In this document: one piece after another, positions 43,480 through 52,515 of the stretch
Numbering within the stretch: position 1 is the stretch's first letter
Layout: each line of letters starts with the position of its first letter
Assembly: GCF_013350005.1 (NCBI RefSeq)
Contig: NZ_JABVWW010000011.1
Span: forward strand, 34,661-98,660
DNA from: Methylocystis silviterrae
GTDB lineage: Bacteria; Pseudomonadota; Alphaproteobacteria; Rhizobiales; Beijerinckiaceae
DNA: 64,000 bases
Reading direction: 5' to 3'
Notes under the pieces: model-generated
The model's input: only the letters and a program-made list of their open reading frames with translations
Told to the model about the DNA's origin: nothing
Databases searched by the model: none
Program-made: the position numbers and the translations under genes

Positions 43480-44349
43480 CTATCCTTCGAGATGCCGGCG
43501 CGGCCGTTTCAACCGCAGCACGCCGCCGGCGCGGCCAAAAATCATCGAGAAAAAATAGACGACGCCCGCGGCGAGAATGATGGCGGGTCCCGTCGGCGCG
43601 CTGGTCTCGTTGGAGAAGACGAGACCGCCGTAACAGCAGAGGGCGCCGATCGCCGCGGCGAGGGGCAGGGCGATGGCGAGATCGCGCGTCCACAACCGCG
43701 CCGCAGCGGCGGGAAGCATCATCACGCCGACGGCCATCAGCGTGCCGAGCGCGTGAAAGCCGGCGACGAGATTGAGCACCACCAAAGCGAGGAACAGAAA
43801 CGGCGTGAATTCGCCGAATGGGCTCGTCTGCCGCAAGAACAGAGGATCGAGCGTATCCAACACCAGCGCTCGGTAGAAAACCGCCAGCAGAATGAGCGTG
43901 ACGGTCGAGACGCCGACGAGCAGCAGCAGCGCCGCGTCGTCCAGTCCGACGACCGAGCCGAAGAGCACGTGGAGCAGATCGACGTTTGAGCCGCGCAGCG
44001 ATACGAGCGTCACGCCCAGCGCCAGCGAGACGAGATAGAAGGCCGCGAGCGACGCGTCCTCGCGCAGCGTCGTAAATCGCGAGGCCGCGCCGGCGGCGAG
44101 CGCGACGACGAGTCCGGCGAAGAGGCCGCCGAAGGTCATCGCCGGCAAAGACAGGCCGGCGACGAGATAGCCGACGGCGGCCCCAGGCAGGATCGCATGG
44201 GACAGCGCGTCGCCGGCAAGCGACATGCGACGAAGGATCAAGAAGACGCCGAGCGGCGCGCCTGAAAGCGCGAGCGCCAGGGAGCCGACAAGCGCCCGTC
44301 GCATGAATTCATAATCGGCGAATGGCGTGACGAAGACGTCAGTGAACAT
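43480..44349 (-). CDS. aztB: Zinc ABC transporter, membrane permease
   Basis: A 289-residue ABC-3 family permease with about eight membrane helices. Recognisable blocks are FLILRRMSLAGDALSHAILPGAAVGYLV near residues 33-60, LREDASLAAFYLVSLALGV and AGFHALGTLMAVGVMMLPAAAARL. The ATG at 44349 is chosen because the longer frame lies inside aztA. The start overlaps the end of aztA by 11 bases, and only four bases separate its stop from aztC, so the three genes form one translational unit. Confidence 0.88.
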   Translation of the reverse strand: MFTDVFVTPFADYEFMRRALVGSLALALSGAPLGVFLILRRMSLAGDALSHAILPGAAVGYLVAGLSLPAMTFGGLFAGLVVALAAGAASRFTTLREDASLAAFYLVSLALGVTLVSLRGSNVDLLHVLFGSVVGLDDAALLLLVGVSTVTLILLAVFYRALVLDTLDPLFLRQTSPFGEFTPFLFLALVVLNLVAGFHALGTLMAVGVMMLPAAAARLWTRDLAIALPLAAAIGALCCYGGLVFSNETSAPTGPAIILAAGVVYFFSMIFGRAGGVLRLKRPRRHLEG

Positions 44350-45124
44350 GCAGGCGATCTTCGGCGTCAAACTCATCGCGAAGACATTCGCGCGCGCGCT
44401 CATCGAAGGCTTCCGACATGGCGCGCGCGCGGACGAGATTCTTTTCGCAAAGGGCGTCGCGCGTGTCGCCCCAGAATATGCACTCGCGGGCAAGCAGCAG
44501 CGTGCGCGGGAAGGCGCGGCGGACAATGTCCAATTCGTGCAGAACGGCGACGACGGTGCGCCCTTCGGCGCGCCATCGCGCGATCAAGGCCAAAAGATCG
44601 TCGATCGTCGCTGCGTCGATCGCGCCGAAAGGCTCGTCGAGAAGAATGACCGGCTGATCCTGGACGATCAGACGCGCGAACAGCGCCCGTTGCATCTGTC
44701 CGCCGGACAGGGTTTCGAGCGTCCGCGATTCGAAGCCGACGAGTCCGACCGTTTCGATCGCCGCGCCCACCCGAACCTGCTCGCCCGCGTTCAGCGCCCG
44801 GAAAAGACCGACGCGCGCCAGAGCGCCCATGGCCACGAAATCGCGCACGTTGATCGGGAAAGCGCGGTCAATGTCGACGACCTGCGGCAGATAGGCGACG
44901 GCGCGCGGCGACAGGCCGCTGAAATGGATATCTCCGCCAAGCGGCGTCAGCAGCCCGGCGAGCGCCTTGAGCAGCGTCGACTTGCCGGCGCCGTTCGGGC
45001 CGCAGACGGCGAGTCCTTCTCCAGGGGCGATTTCGCCCTCAAGGTGGTGAACCGCGGGGCGGCGATCATAGCCGAGGGTGAGATTGACGAGCCGGATCGC
45101 CGGCGCATTGGCGGCCGCGCTCAA
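44339..45124 (-). CDS. aztA: Zinc ABC transporter, ATP-binding protein
   Basis: A 261-residue ABC ATPase. Walker A is VCGPNGAGKSTLLKALAG, the Q-loop region is VAYLPQVVDID, the signature is LSGGQMQRALFARL, Walker B is VILLDEPFGAID and the H-loop is VAVLHELDIVRR. I prefer a TTG start at 45124 because it overlaps the stop of the small upstream membrane protein by four bases (TTGA), matching the tight packing of this operon. A GTG nine codons earlier (45151) is possible. First component of the importer; aztB and aztC follow directly. Confidence 0.88.
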   Translation of the reverse strand: MSAAANAPAIRLVNLTLGYDRRPAVHHLEGEIAPGEGLAVCGPNGAGKSTLLKALAGLLTPLGGDIHFSGLSPRAVAYLPQVVDIDRAFPINVRDFVAMGALARVGLFRALNAGEQVRVGAAIETVGLVGFESRTLETLSGGQMQRALFARLIVQDQPVILLDEPFGAIDAATIDDLLALIARWRAEGRTVVAVLHELDIVRRAFPRTLLLARECIFWGDTRDALCEKNLVRARAMSEAFDERARECLRDEFDAEDRLHVH

Positions 45125-45288
45125 TGCAGCGCCCAGTAGGCGCCGGCCCACAAGGCCGCAAGAAGCAGCGCGGCGACGATAACGCGGGCGCCGGCGGAAG
45201 CTCCGAGAGCTGTGAGCCGCGCCTCTCGAGCGCCAGCGGCTGCGCCGGCGCGCACATGCTGGGGCAGGGCGCGTTCTTGCGTCGTCAT
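45121..45288 (-). CDS. Small single-span membrane protein leading the zinc operon
   Basis: A 55-residue frame (MTTQERALPQHVRAG...) with a basic, alanine-rich N-terminal half and one membrane segment near the C terminus (VIVAALLLAALWAGAYWAL). An earlier ATG at 45297 would add three residues (MFD). The Zur-like box ends eight bases before that ATG, so the transcript is expected to be nearly leaderless, in line with the missing ribosome site. It overlaps aztA by four bases. Being first in the operon, it may be an accessory membrane subunit of zinc uptake, but I know of no such named family. Confidence 0.55.
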   Translation of the reverse strand: MTTQERALPQHVRAGAAAGAREARLTALGASAGARVIVAALLLAALWAGAYWALH

Positions 45289-45304
45289 GTCGAACATAAC
45301 CAAT

Positions 45305-45317
45305 GTTATATTATAAC
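45305..45317 (-). promoter_or_regulatory. Zur-type operator overlapping the -10 box of the zinc operon
   Basis: A perfect 6-1-6 palindrome GTTATA-T-TATAAC, matching the core of alphaproteobacterial Zur boxes (GTTATAATATAAC). Read toward the operon it contains TATAAT, so zinc-bound Zur sitting here would block RNA polymerase directly. It lies 17 bases before the ATG at 45288. Repression under zinc sufficiency is inferred from the family. Confidence 0.75.
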
Positions 45318-45551
45318 GCCGAGATTGAACAAGGAGTCATGCGCCTTACCAGCGCGGATAGGCGCCGGGGAGCGCCGCGTTATGTATAGGTTGAGGCGCG
45401 TTCGCGCCAATCGGCCGTGGACAGGGGAAGGCGATTCTGTTATCCCGTGCCGCACGGGTCAGGCGCTCCGTCAGCGCCCGGAGACCTATTACCTATTAAA
45501 GCCGCTCAACGACGGAGCCGTCGCGGCGGATCCCAAACACAGGATGGATAC

Positions 45552-45788
45552 GTGCAAGTTCTCGTTCGCGACAACAATGTCGATCAGGCGCTCAAGGCTC
45601 TGAAAAAGAAGATGCAACGCGAGGGCATCTTCCGCGAAATGAAACTGCGCGGTCATTATGAAAAGCCGTCCGAGAAGCGCGCGCGAGAGAAGGCCGAAGC
45701 GGTCCGTCGCGCCCGCAAGCTGGCCCGCAAGAAGCTCCAGCGCGAAGGCCTGCTGCCGGTGAAGGCGAAGCCGGTCGGCGCCCGCTGA
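45552..45788 (+). CDS. rpsU: 30S ribosomal protein S21
   Basis: A 78-residue basic ribosomal protein that helps pair the Shine-Dalgarno region of mRNA. It starts [25 protein letters not shown], the S21 signature, and ends with a long basic helix ([11 protein letters not shown]). The GTG at 45552 is preceded by AGGA and gives the usual length. It is followed by a TPR lipoprotein gene, a pairing seen across the Hyphomicrobiales. Confidence 0.95.
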   Translation: MQVLVRDNNVDQALKALKKKMQREGIFREMKLRGHYEKPSEKRAREKAEAVRRARKLARKKLQREGLLPVKAKPVGAR

Positions 45789-45893
45789 TCCGGCTGGAGC
45801 CGTCGAATTCTCGCCGGATTGCAGGCGCTTTTTAAAAATTGCGCTTAGAAGAGACACGGGGAAGACGCATTGCGGCTGGGAGGATCTGAAGGC

Positions 45894-46769
45894 ATGGGCT
45901 TTTGCCGTGCGGCGACGTCGCGTCGCCAAGCTTCGCTCCTATCTGGTCAGGCCCTAACGCGCAGCGCGGCGGCGCTCGCCATCATCGCTCTGGCGGGCTG
46001 CGAAACCGCGAGCGGCATCCGGCCGCCGGGACGCGGGATCGCCGAGATCGCCGACACCGACCCGAACTCCGCCTCCGTCAACATTAATTCGCTCAGCGAA
46101 GTGATTCGGCGCAATCCGTCGAGCGCTGAGGCGTACGACACCCGCGGCGTCGCTTACGCTCGGGTCGGGCGGTTCCAGGAGGCGGTCGCCGACTTCACGC
46201 AGGCTATCAAGCTCGAGCCAAATAATTCGGCGGCCTACACCAATCGTGCGCTCGCGCTCCGCCAAATGGGCCAGAGCGACGCCGCCCGCGCCGACTTCGA
46301 CCGCGCGATCGAAGTCAATCCCAAACATGCGCCGGCTTACGTCGGTCGCGCCAACCTGCTGCGCGCCCAGGGCAACCTTGATCAGGCGCTTGCCGATCTC
46401 GACCAGGCCATTCGCCTCAATCCCGAAAGCGCGCAGGCGTTTCATGCACGCGGGCTGATCCATCAGAAACGCGGCGATGATGCGCGCGCCGTGACCGATT
46501 TCGACAACGCCATCGACCGCGATCCCTTTGCGGCGGCGCCCTACCTGGCGCGCGGCGAAAGCTTGGTCACGCTCGGCAAATACGATAAGGCGGTCGAGGA
46601 TTTCAACGCCGCGCTCAACGTCGACAGCAAGAGCGCGCTCGCGTGGGCTTGGCTCGGCGTCGCTTACGACAAGAGCGGCAACCGCTCCAAGGCGCGGGAA
46701 TCCTTTCAGCGCGCGCTCACGCTCGATCCGCAGCAGCCCCTCGCCAGACAGGGCATGGGACGCGGCTAA
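45894..46769 (+). CDS. TPR-repeat lipoprotein
   Basis: A 291-residue protein with a lipobox (ALAIIALAGCETAS, acylated Cys near residue 37) following a basic lead. At least six tetratricopeptide repeats span residues 70-285. Examples are AYDTRGVAYARVGRFQEAVADFTQAI, AYTNRALALRQMG and AWAWLGVAYDKSGNRSKARESF, with the usual Ala8, Gly, Pro32 pattern. It is expected to hang in the periplasm from a membrane and scaffold protein complexes. GGAGG lies before the ATG at 45894. Downstream lies the second copy of the double-hairpin repeat. Confidence 0.88.
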   Translation: MGFCRAATSRRQASLLSGQALTRSAAALAIIALAGCETASGIRPPGRGIAEIADTDPNSASVNINSLSEVIRRNPSSAEAYDTRGVAYARVGRFQEAVADFTQAIKLEPNNSAAYTNRALALRQMGQSDAARADFDRAIEVNPKHAPAYVGRANLLRAQGNLDQALADLDQAIRLNPESAQAFHARGLIHQKRGDDARAVTDFDNAIDRDPFAAAPYLARGESLVTLGKYDKAVEDFNAALNVDSKSALAWAWLGVAYDKSGNRSKARESFQRALTLDPQQPLARQGMGRG

Positions 46770-46880
46770 CGCAGGTTCCGAAAAGTTGACGGACTTTTTC
46801 GATGGAACCTGCTCCACCATTTTGATTTTGAGCGATTCCTTATCGATCACATGATTCCATGTGATCGGGACGCGCTCTAG
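46770..46880. repeat. Double-hairpin dispersed repeat, copy 2
   Basis: Near-identical to 23218-23333: GCAGGTTCCGAAAAGTTGAC...GGAACCTGC, then CCATTTTGATTTTGAGCG and ATCACATG/CATGTGAT. Differences include one missing A in the first stem and GGGACG in place of GATAAG near the right end. It starts right after the TPR gene stop and reaches the stop of the convergent TerC gene. Confidence 0.85.
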
Positions 46881-47575
46881 TCTCGCGAGACGCGCTGGTC
46901 CTCGCGCCATTGCCGGTAAATCGCAATCGCGAAGGCGACGGCCAGCACCAGCACGCAGCCGGCGATCGAAAGCCCAAGTTCAAGCGCGCCGTGGTTCGTG
47001 ACATGCACGAATGTGGGCAGGGCCGGGTCGGCGCCCGCCATGTCGCCCGCGACCCAGCCGAGAAGGCCCGCGCCGGCCCAGACCAGCGCCGGAAATCTCT
47101 CCAGCACCTTCAGCAGCGCGCCCGCGCCGAACATGACGATCGGCACCGAAACGAGAAGCCCAAAGACGATGAGATTGGTCGAGCCATGCGCCGCCGCCGC
47201 GATGGCGATCACATTGTCGAGCGACATCACGGCGTCCGCCATAATGATTGCGCCGACCGCGCTCCAGAGGTTGGGTTTGGCCTTGACGTCGGAATGCTCG
47301 GCTTCGTCGATCAGCAGTTTCACAGCGACGATGAGCAGCAGAATGGCGCCGACAATTTTCAGATAGGGAACCGCCATAAGCTCGACGACGACGAGCGTGA
47401 AAGCGATGCGCAGAATGACGCCGCCAAGCGCGCCCAAAAATACGCCCCAGCGCCGCTGGCGCACCGGCAGTTGCCGGCACGCAAGCGCGATCAAAATTGC
47501 ATTGTCGCCCGAGAGCAGCAGGTTGATCCAGATGATCTCGAAGACTTCCCAGCCAAGGTTCAATTCCGGAGACAT
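46877..47575 (-). CDS. TerC/YjbE-family integral membrane protein, putative metal exporter
   Basis: A 232-residue protein with seven or so helices. The conserved acidic membrane motifs are INLLLSGDNAILIALACRQLP near residues 17-37 and IIMADAVMSLDNVIAIAAAAHGS near residues 108-130. These mark the TerC group, with length matching the YjbE-like subset. Family members export manganese or calcium. I looked for a yybP-ykoY manganese riboswitch in the 300 bases upstream and could not build one. It stands alone between convergent and divergent neighbours. Confidence 0.88.
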   Translation of the reverse strand: MSPELNLGWEVFEIIWINLLLSGDNAILIALACRQLPVRQRRWGVFLGALGGVILRIAFTLVVVELMAVPYLKIVGAILLLIVAVKLLIDEAEHSDVKAKPNLWSAVGAIIMADAVMSLDNVIAIAAAAHGSTNLIVFGLLVSVPIVMFGAGALLKVLERFPALVWAGAGLLGWVAGDMAGADPALPTFVHVTNHGALELGLSIAGCVLVLAVAFAIAIYRQWREDQRVSRD

Positions 47576-47904
47576 GCGCGCTTCTTACCTGCCGGGCGAA
47601 GCCCATTGCTGCGATTGCCGACGATCGGAGTCGCTAAGACGATCCCGCCTCGGCGCAATGCGCCTGATACATTGGCGATGGGCGACTGTGGCCACCTGAT
47701 ACTGAAGCTTTTCATCTGGAGGCGCCGCGCATCACGCACTTGCATTAGCGGCATTTTACCGAAGAAGGAAGACGTCGCTAAGCTTGTGTAGCCGCCGATT
47801 TTTGGCTTTCGCGAGGAACAAGGGGCTTCACCCTGTGTTCTTTTTGGAAAGGCGCGGCAAGTTCGACAATGGCGTCGGTTAAGTGCGCGCTGCAGGAGGT
47901 TACT
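47576..47904. other. 329-base divergent intergenic region, nothing specific recognised
   Basis: Lies between the starts of the TerC gene (left) and the PRC-barrel gene (right) and should carry both promoters. No riboswitch fold, tRNA or coding frame is supported. A clear AGGAGG precedes the PRC-barrel start at its right end. Confidence 0.5.
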
Positions 47905-48297
47905 ATGGGCATGGCACAGCCAAACGCCAACCTTATCTCCAGTGATAAGGTCGAAGGCACGGATGTGTATGACGCGGCCGGCAACAAGATTGGCGAAATC
48001 GATCACCTCATGATCGATCGCGTCTCTGGTTCGGTTCGATACGCGATTATGACCTTCGGCGGCTTTCTTGGCATCGGTGAAGGCGAGCATCCCTTGCCCT
48101 GGAAGGCGTTCCGTTACGACACCAATCTCGGCGGATATATCGCGGATGTGACCGAAGAGCAGCTGCGGAACGCTCCTGAATTCGCAGGCGAAGAAAGCTG
48201 GAGCGATCGCGATTGGGAAAGCCGGCTGCACAGGAACTACGGGTCCTCCCCCTATTGGGAAGACACGACGACGTCGACGATGTCGAGAGACCGATGA
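47905..48297 (+). CDS. PRC-barrel domain protein
   Basis: A 130-residue cytoplasmic protein. The PRC-barrel spans about residues 8-80: ISSDKVEGTDVYDAAGNKIGEIDHLMIDRVSGSVRYAIM, then GFLGIGEGEHPLPWKAFRYD. A charged tail rich in Glu, Trp and Arg follows. This stand-alone type is common in alphaproteobacteria, often stress-linked. AGGAGG lies five bases before the ATG at 47905. A strong terminator follows the stop, so it is a single-gene unit. Confidence 0.88.
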   Translation: MGMAQPNANLISSDKVEGTDVYDAAGNKIGEIDHLMIDRVSGSVRYAIMTFGGFLGIGEGEHPLPWKAFRYDTNLGGYIADVTEEQLRNAPEFAGEESWSDRDWESRLHRNYGSSPYWEDTTTSTMSRDR

Positions 48298-48334
48298 CGC
48301 CTGAGTGACTTTGACCGAAGTGGGAACCCGCGGT

Positions 48335-48366
48335 AGGGCGGAGCCAAAACTGACTCCGCCCTTTTT
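48335..48366 (+). terminator. Rho-independent terminator
   Basis: Perfect nine-base stem AGGGCGGAG / CTCCGCCCT with a ten-base loop, followed by TTTT. It closes the PRC-barrel transcript. Confidence 0.9.
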
Positions 48367-48410
48367 GCCGCCTATATGGCGTCGAAAGGATTATCCGAAA
48401 GGTCTTTGAA

Positions 48411-49595
48411 ATGCGCGTCGGAGCCGCGGCACTTTTGCTTTTCTGCGCTTTGGGCTGTGGCGTCGCCGTCGCGAGGGCGGAAGACCGTCGTAGCGCAGAG
48501 CAAGACCGTCGAAGTGCAGAGATAGAATCAACTCTCAAGCGCATCAAACTTCCTCCGGGCTTCTCGATTGCGCTCTATGCTCTAGCGCCGCGGGCGCGCA
48601 CGCTCGCCATCGGGCGAGAAGGAAAGACGATTTTTGTCGGCGCCGAGGAGAAGGACGTCTATGCGATCACGCCCGGCGAGAAGACGGCCGCTGCGGTCGA
48701 ACGCTTCGCGCCGTCCATGCCATTCACGATGCCGCATGGCGTTTGCTTCTCAAACGGGGGCGCGCTTTTTCTCGTTGAGCGTAACCACGTCACACGGTTC
48801 GACGATGCGGAAAGCACATGGCGCGACGCGGCGGCGAACGCCAAGATCGTCGTAAATTCAGGCGATCTCATTCCAAGGAACGAAGAGAGCCGCGGCCATT
48901 CCTCCCGCGTGTGCCGCGTCGGACCTGACGACAAGCTCTACATTTCCCTTGGCCAGCCGCACAATGTCACGCCGCGAGACAAGCTCGCGCTATACGAGAA
49001 GACGGGAATCGGCGGCATCATTCGGATGAATCTCGACGGATCGCAGCGCGAAGTCTTCGCGACCGGCATTCGCAATTCCGTCGGCATGGCGTTCGACACG
49101 GACGGGTCGCTCTGGTTCACCGACAATCAGGTCGACTCGATGGGCGACGATCGCCCGCCTGGCGAAATCAATCGCGCCGACAGGGCTGGATTGAACTTCG
49201 GCTTCCCCTGGTATGGCGGCGGTCATGTGCGCACCAACGAATATGCAAGCGTTGAGCCGCCGAAGGGCGTCGTCTTCCCTGTCGTGGAGACAGCGCCGCA
49301 TGCGGCCGATCTTGGCGTGATGTTTTACCGCGGCGACATGTTTCCGAAGGAATATCAAGGCGCGATGTTTTACGCGCAGCACGGATCATGGGACCGGAGC
49401 GTCCCGATCGGCGCGCGCGTGATGGTCACGCTCGCCGGGACGACCGCGAGCATGTCATTCGCGGAAGGCTGGAACACCGGCTCCGGATACTATCTCGGCC
49501 GTCCGGTCGACGTTGCAGAACTTGCGGACGGATCGCTTCTCGTCACCGACGATCAGAACGGCGCGATCTACCGGATCACCTACCAAGCGCCGTGA
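48411..49595 (+). CDS. Exported PQQ-dependent sugar (sorbosone-type) dehydrogenase
   Basis: A 394-residue beta-propeller protein with signal peptide (GAAALLLFCALGCGVAVARAE). Blocks of the soluble aldose/sorbosone dehydrogenase family are PPGFSIALYA, NGGALFLVERNHVTRF, GHSSRVCRVGPDDKLYISLGQPHN, FATGIRNSVGMAFD, LWFTDNQVDSMGDDRPPGEINR and QHGSWDRSVPIGARV. The family uses PQQ in the periplasm, where it passes electrons to a cytochrome or quinone. The substrate is unassigned. Its last 20 bases overlap the 3' end of the convergent mtaB gene. Confidence 0.85.
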   Translation: MRVGAAALLLFCALGCGVAVARAEDRRSAEQDRRSAEIESTLKRIKLPPGFSIALYALAPRARTLAIGREGKTIFVGAEEKDVYAITPGEKTAAAVERFAPSMPFTMPHGVCFSNGGALFLVERNHVTRFDDAESTWRDAAANAKIVVNSGDLIPRNEESRGHSSRVCRVGPDDKLYISLGQPHNVTPRDKLALYEKTGIGGIIRMNLDGSQREVFATGIRNSVGMAFDTDGSLWFTDNQVDSMGDDRPPGEINRADRAGLNFGFPWYGGGHVRTNEYASVEPPKGVVFPVVETAPHAADLGVMFYRGDMFPKEYQGAMFYAQHGSWDRSVPIGARVMVTLAGTTASMSFAEGWNTGSGYYLGRPVDVAELADGSLLVTDDQNGAIYRITYQAP

Positions 49596-50754
49596 GGCGC
49601 GTCGTCAGCGCGCGCCCGTCATGACCCGTGCAGAGCGCCTCAATCATTCGACTCGCATCGACGTCAGGCGTGTGCGCGAGGGTGAAATCGGCTGCGCGGC
49701 CCATTCCGCCGCGCTCGCTCAAGAGCTGTAAGGTCCTGCCGATCTGCGCATCGAGATGACGGCGCAGCGCTACGCCACCCTTTTCCCGCAATCGCGCCGC
49801 GCGCTCTTTGCCGATCTGCGGCGAAACTTGCGGCATGCGCGCCGCCGGCGTTCCCGGACGTGGCGAAAAGGGAAAGACATGGAGATGCGTGAGATCGCAG
49901 GCGTCGACGATGTCGAGCGTTGCGTCGAACATCTCTTCTGTTTCGGTCGGAAAGCCGACGATGAAGTCGGCGCCAAAGATGATGTCGGGCCGCCGCTTGC
50001 GCAATGCGCGGCAGACCTCAATGGCGCTTAGTCGCGAATGGCGGCGCTTCATGCGCTTCAAGATCAGATCGTCGCCGGATTGCAGCGACAGATGAAGATG
50101 CGGGCAAAGCCGCGAATCCTCCGCAAAAGCCTCGACGAGATCTTCGTCGACTTCAATGCAATCGACAGACGAGAGACGTAGCCGTTCAAGTTCTGGAAGG
50201 CGTCGCAGCAGCTGGCGCACAAGGCGCCCGAGCGTCCAACCTTCGCCAAGGTCGACGCCGTAGCTCGTGAGATCGACGCCCGTCAGCACGATCTCCTTCT
50301 TGCCGCTCGCGACAAGCGCGCGGGCCTGCGCGACGACCTCACCCGGCGGCGCCGAGCGCGCCGCGCCGCGGCCAAAAGGAATGATGCAGAAGGTGCAGCG
50401 ATGATCGCAACCGTTCTGCACGGCAAGCAGACCGCGCGTGCCCTCAACGCTTGCAAGCGCGCGATTTGGCGCATGTTCGGCGAGAACCCGCGTCACCCCT
50501 TCGATCTTGGCGAAATCGGGAGGGTCGAGCCGCGCCGCGCAGCCTGCGACGACGATCTCGGCCTCGGGCCGCTCACGATGCAAGCGGCGGATCGCCTGAC
50601 GCGCTTGCCGCGTGGCCTCGCCAGTGACCGCGCAGGTGTTGACGATCACCGTCTCGCGCGCGCTGGCGTGGGCTTTGGCGAGCTCCTGCGACTCGACGGC
50701 GTTAAGCCGGCACCCGAAGGTGACCACCTCGGCGTTGCGAAGCGGCGCGTTCAC
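49576..50754 (-). CDS. mtaB: tRNA (t6A37) methylthiotransferase MtaB
   Basis: A 392-residue radical SAM enzyme that makes ms2t6A at position 37 of ANN-decoding tRNAs. The N-terminal UPF0004 domain carries [33 protein letters not shown] and VVAGCAARL (cysteines for the first cluster). The radical SAM motif is [19 protein letters not shown] (CxxxCxxC), and [16 protein letters not shown] and a C-terminal TRAM-like end follow. TGEATRQ and CRLN fit MtaB rather than MiaB. The start overlaps the stop of dapF by four bases. Confidence 0.93.
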   Translation of the reverse strand: MNAPLRNAEVVTFGCRLNAVESQELAKAHASARETVIVNTCAVTGEATRQARQAIRRLHRERPEAEIVVAGCAARLDPPDFAKIEGVTRVLAEHAPNRALASVEGTRGLLAVQNGCDHRCTFCIIPFGRGAARSAPPGEVVAQARALVASGKKEIVLTGVDLTSYGVDLGEGWTLGRLVRQLLRRLPELERLRLSSVDCIEVDEDLVEAFAEDSRLCPHLHLSLQSGDDLILKRMKRRHSRLSAIEVCRALRKRRPDIIFGADFIVGFPTETEEMFDATLDIVDACDLTHLHVFPFSPRPGTPAARMPQVSPQIGKERAARLREKGGVALRRHLDAQIGRTLQLLSERGGMGRAADFTLAHTPDVDASRMIEALCTGHDGRALTTRLTALGR

Positions 50755-51614
50755 GCTAGGGCGCCCTGAAAGATCTGGGGATCGAGCCTGGTTTCAAATT
50801 CGAATTCGACCGGCCCCGTCATCAGCACATGATCGTCCGTCCGCCATTCGATCGTGAGGTCGCCGCCCGGCAGGCGCAGACGCGCCGTGCGCTCGCTGAC
50901 GCCGGACCGCGCGGCGGCGACGAGCGTCGCGCATGCGGCCGAGCCGCAGGCCTTGGTCGCGCCGGTTCCGCGCTCCCAGACGCGTAGCAAAATATCGTCG
51001 CGCGAAAGCATCTGCGCGAAGGAGACATTGATGCGTTCGGGAAAGAGCGGATGGCGCTCGATGCGCGGGCCAAGCGTCTCGAGATCAATCTGCGTCGCGT
51101 CGTCGACAAAGAACACCGCATGAGGATTGCCCATGCTCACCGCGGAGAAGCGCGCCGGCGCGCCGGCGACGGGCGGATCGAGCGCGACCTCGCGCGTATC
51201 CTCCACGGCGCGGGCGAGCGGAATCTCGCGCCAGCCCAGCCGCGGACGGCCCATGTCGACAGTGAAAACCATATCGGCTTGACGGCGCGTTTCGATGAGG
51301 CCGGCCTCCGTCTCCAGACGCAGCGCGTCCTTGCCCTCGCGCGCCAACGCATAGGCCACGCAGCGCGTGCCGTTGCCGCAGGCGGCGGAGAGAGAGCCGT
51401 CGATATTGTAGATGCGCATATAGGCGTCGTCGCCCGGTCTGCGCGGCGTATGGAGCGCCATCAGCTGATCGAAGCGCAGGCCCGGCGCGTTGGCGATGGC
51501 GCGCGCTTCCTGCGGCGCCAGCGCGTGGTCGCTCCCGCGCAAATCGAGAACGAGAATTTCGTTTCCCGCGCCATTCATGCGCAGAATCGGAAGATGGTCG
51601 AGCGGATGCGCCAT
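50751..51614 (-). CDS. dapF: Diaminopimelate epimerase
   Basis: A 287-residue PLP-independent racemase converting LL- to meso-diaminopimelate for lysine and peptidoglycan. The two catalytic cysteines are in [17 protein letters not shown] near residue 79 and [17 protein letters not shown] near residue 227. [14 protein letters not shown] and [13 protein letters not shown] are further family blocks. Coupled to mtaB downstream (ATGA overlap), the usual dapF-mtaB arrangement in alphaproteobacteria. Confidence 0.96.
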   Translation of the reverse strand: MAHPLDHLPILRMNGAGNEILVLDLRGSDHALAPQEARAIANAPGLRFDQLMALHTPRRPGDDAYMRIYNIDGSLSAACGNGTRCVAYALAREGKDALRLETEAGLIETRRQADMVFTVDMGRPRLGWREIPLARAVEDTREVALDPPVAGAPARFSAVSMGNPHAVFFVDDATQIDLETLGPRIERHPLFPERINVSFAQMLSRDDILLRVWERGTGATKACGSAACATLVAAARSGVSERTARLRLPGGDLTIEWRTDDHVLMTGPVEFEFETRLDPQIFQGALA

Positions 51615-51755
51615 GGGGCAGCTTTTCGCCTATTCTCCGGAAGACGCGCTCGTATATAGAGAAGGCTGCGCCAAAGCGCCACTGCGGGCTCCCGCCGCAC
51701 GCGCGTCACATGTGCGCGCGAAAAGGCCATGCTGGCCGTTTAGGAAAGCTCGACG

Positions 51756-52511
51756 ATGGAAGAAGAACCGGGCTTGCTGGATAGCCTGCGACGCCATTGG
51801 CGCGCGCTGGCGGTCTTCATAGTTCTTGTCGCGGGCGCCGCGATCTATTCCGAACGCGCGCTGGTTCCGATCGCCGGCGTTGAGGACGCGGACACATCCG
51901 CCACGCCGCAAAAGTCTGCCCCGCCGAATGCTGCGCCAGACACGAAACCCGGCGAGACGAGCGACGCCAAGCCTGGCGATGTGAAACCGGAAGAGGCAAA
52001 GCCAGGCGACGCGGCGCCGCCCACTGCCCACGACGAAGCGGCGCAGGCCATGATGAGCCAGACCGTGACCGTCGACGCCCGACCCGCCGCCGTCATCAAA
52101 GGACAGGGCAAGTGGGAGGACGCGGCGAAGACGATAAGCGAGGCGCTCGGCAAGCTCAACGACGCCGTCGGAACGGCGGGCCTTGCGGTCAACGGCCGGC
52201 CCATCGCCGTTTTCACCAAAACCGACGACACGGGTTTCGCCTTTGAAGCGATGACGCCGCTTGCGGCGGCGCCGGAAGGCAAGCCCAAGCTGCCTGAGGG
52301 CGTCGGCATCGGCGCATCGCCAGCCGGAAAGGCGCTCAAATTCCAGCATCGCGGCGCCTATGACGAGATCGAAGCCACCTATGAGGCGATCGCCGCCTAT
52401 CTCGATGAGAAGGGGCTCGATACGAAGGATCTCATCCTCGAGGAATATCTCACCGATTTTAAGGGCGACGACGCGACCGTCGACGTCGATATTTATGTGT
52501 TTTTGAAGTGA
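51756..52511 (+). CDS. Membrane-anchored GyrI-like effector-binding domain protein
   Basis: A 251-residue protein. One membrane segment lies near residues 16-36 (WRALAVFIVLVAGAAIYSERALV). A Lys/Pro/Asp-rich linker of about 60 residues follows (repeats of KPG-type). The C-terminal 150 residues resemble the GyrI/AraC effector-binding fold: GLAVNGRPIAVFTKTDD, ALKFQHRGAYDEIEATYEAIAAYLDEKG and EEYLTDF. DVDIYVFLK ends the protein. No DNA-binding domain is present, so it may bind a small molecule in the periplasm. The ligand is unknown. Confidence 0.78.
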   Translation: MEEEPGLLDSLRRHWRALAVFIVLVAGAAIYSERALVPIAGVEDADTSATPQKSAPPNAAPDTKPGETSDAKPGDVKPEEAKPGDAAPPTAHDEAAQAMMSQTVTVDARPAAVIKGQGKWEDAAKTISEALGKLNDAVGTAGLAVNGRPIAVFTKTDDTGFAFEAMTPLAAAPEGKPKLPEGVGIGASPAGKALKFQHRGAYDEIEATYEAIAAYLDEKGLDTKDLILEEYLTDFKGDDATVDVDIYVFLK

Positions 52512-52515
52512 TGCA

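Noticed and set aside
44327..45139. 270-codon plus-strand open frame
   Set aside because: Antisense to aztA, whose Walker and signature motifs are unmistakable.
47576..47904. yybP-ykoY manganese riboswitch upstream of the TerC gene
   Set aside because: TerC-type genes often carry it, but I could not place the conserved loops or the multi-helix junction. A covariance search would settle it.
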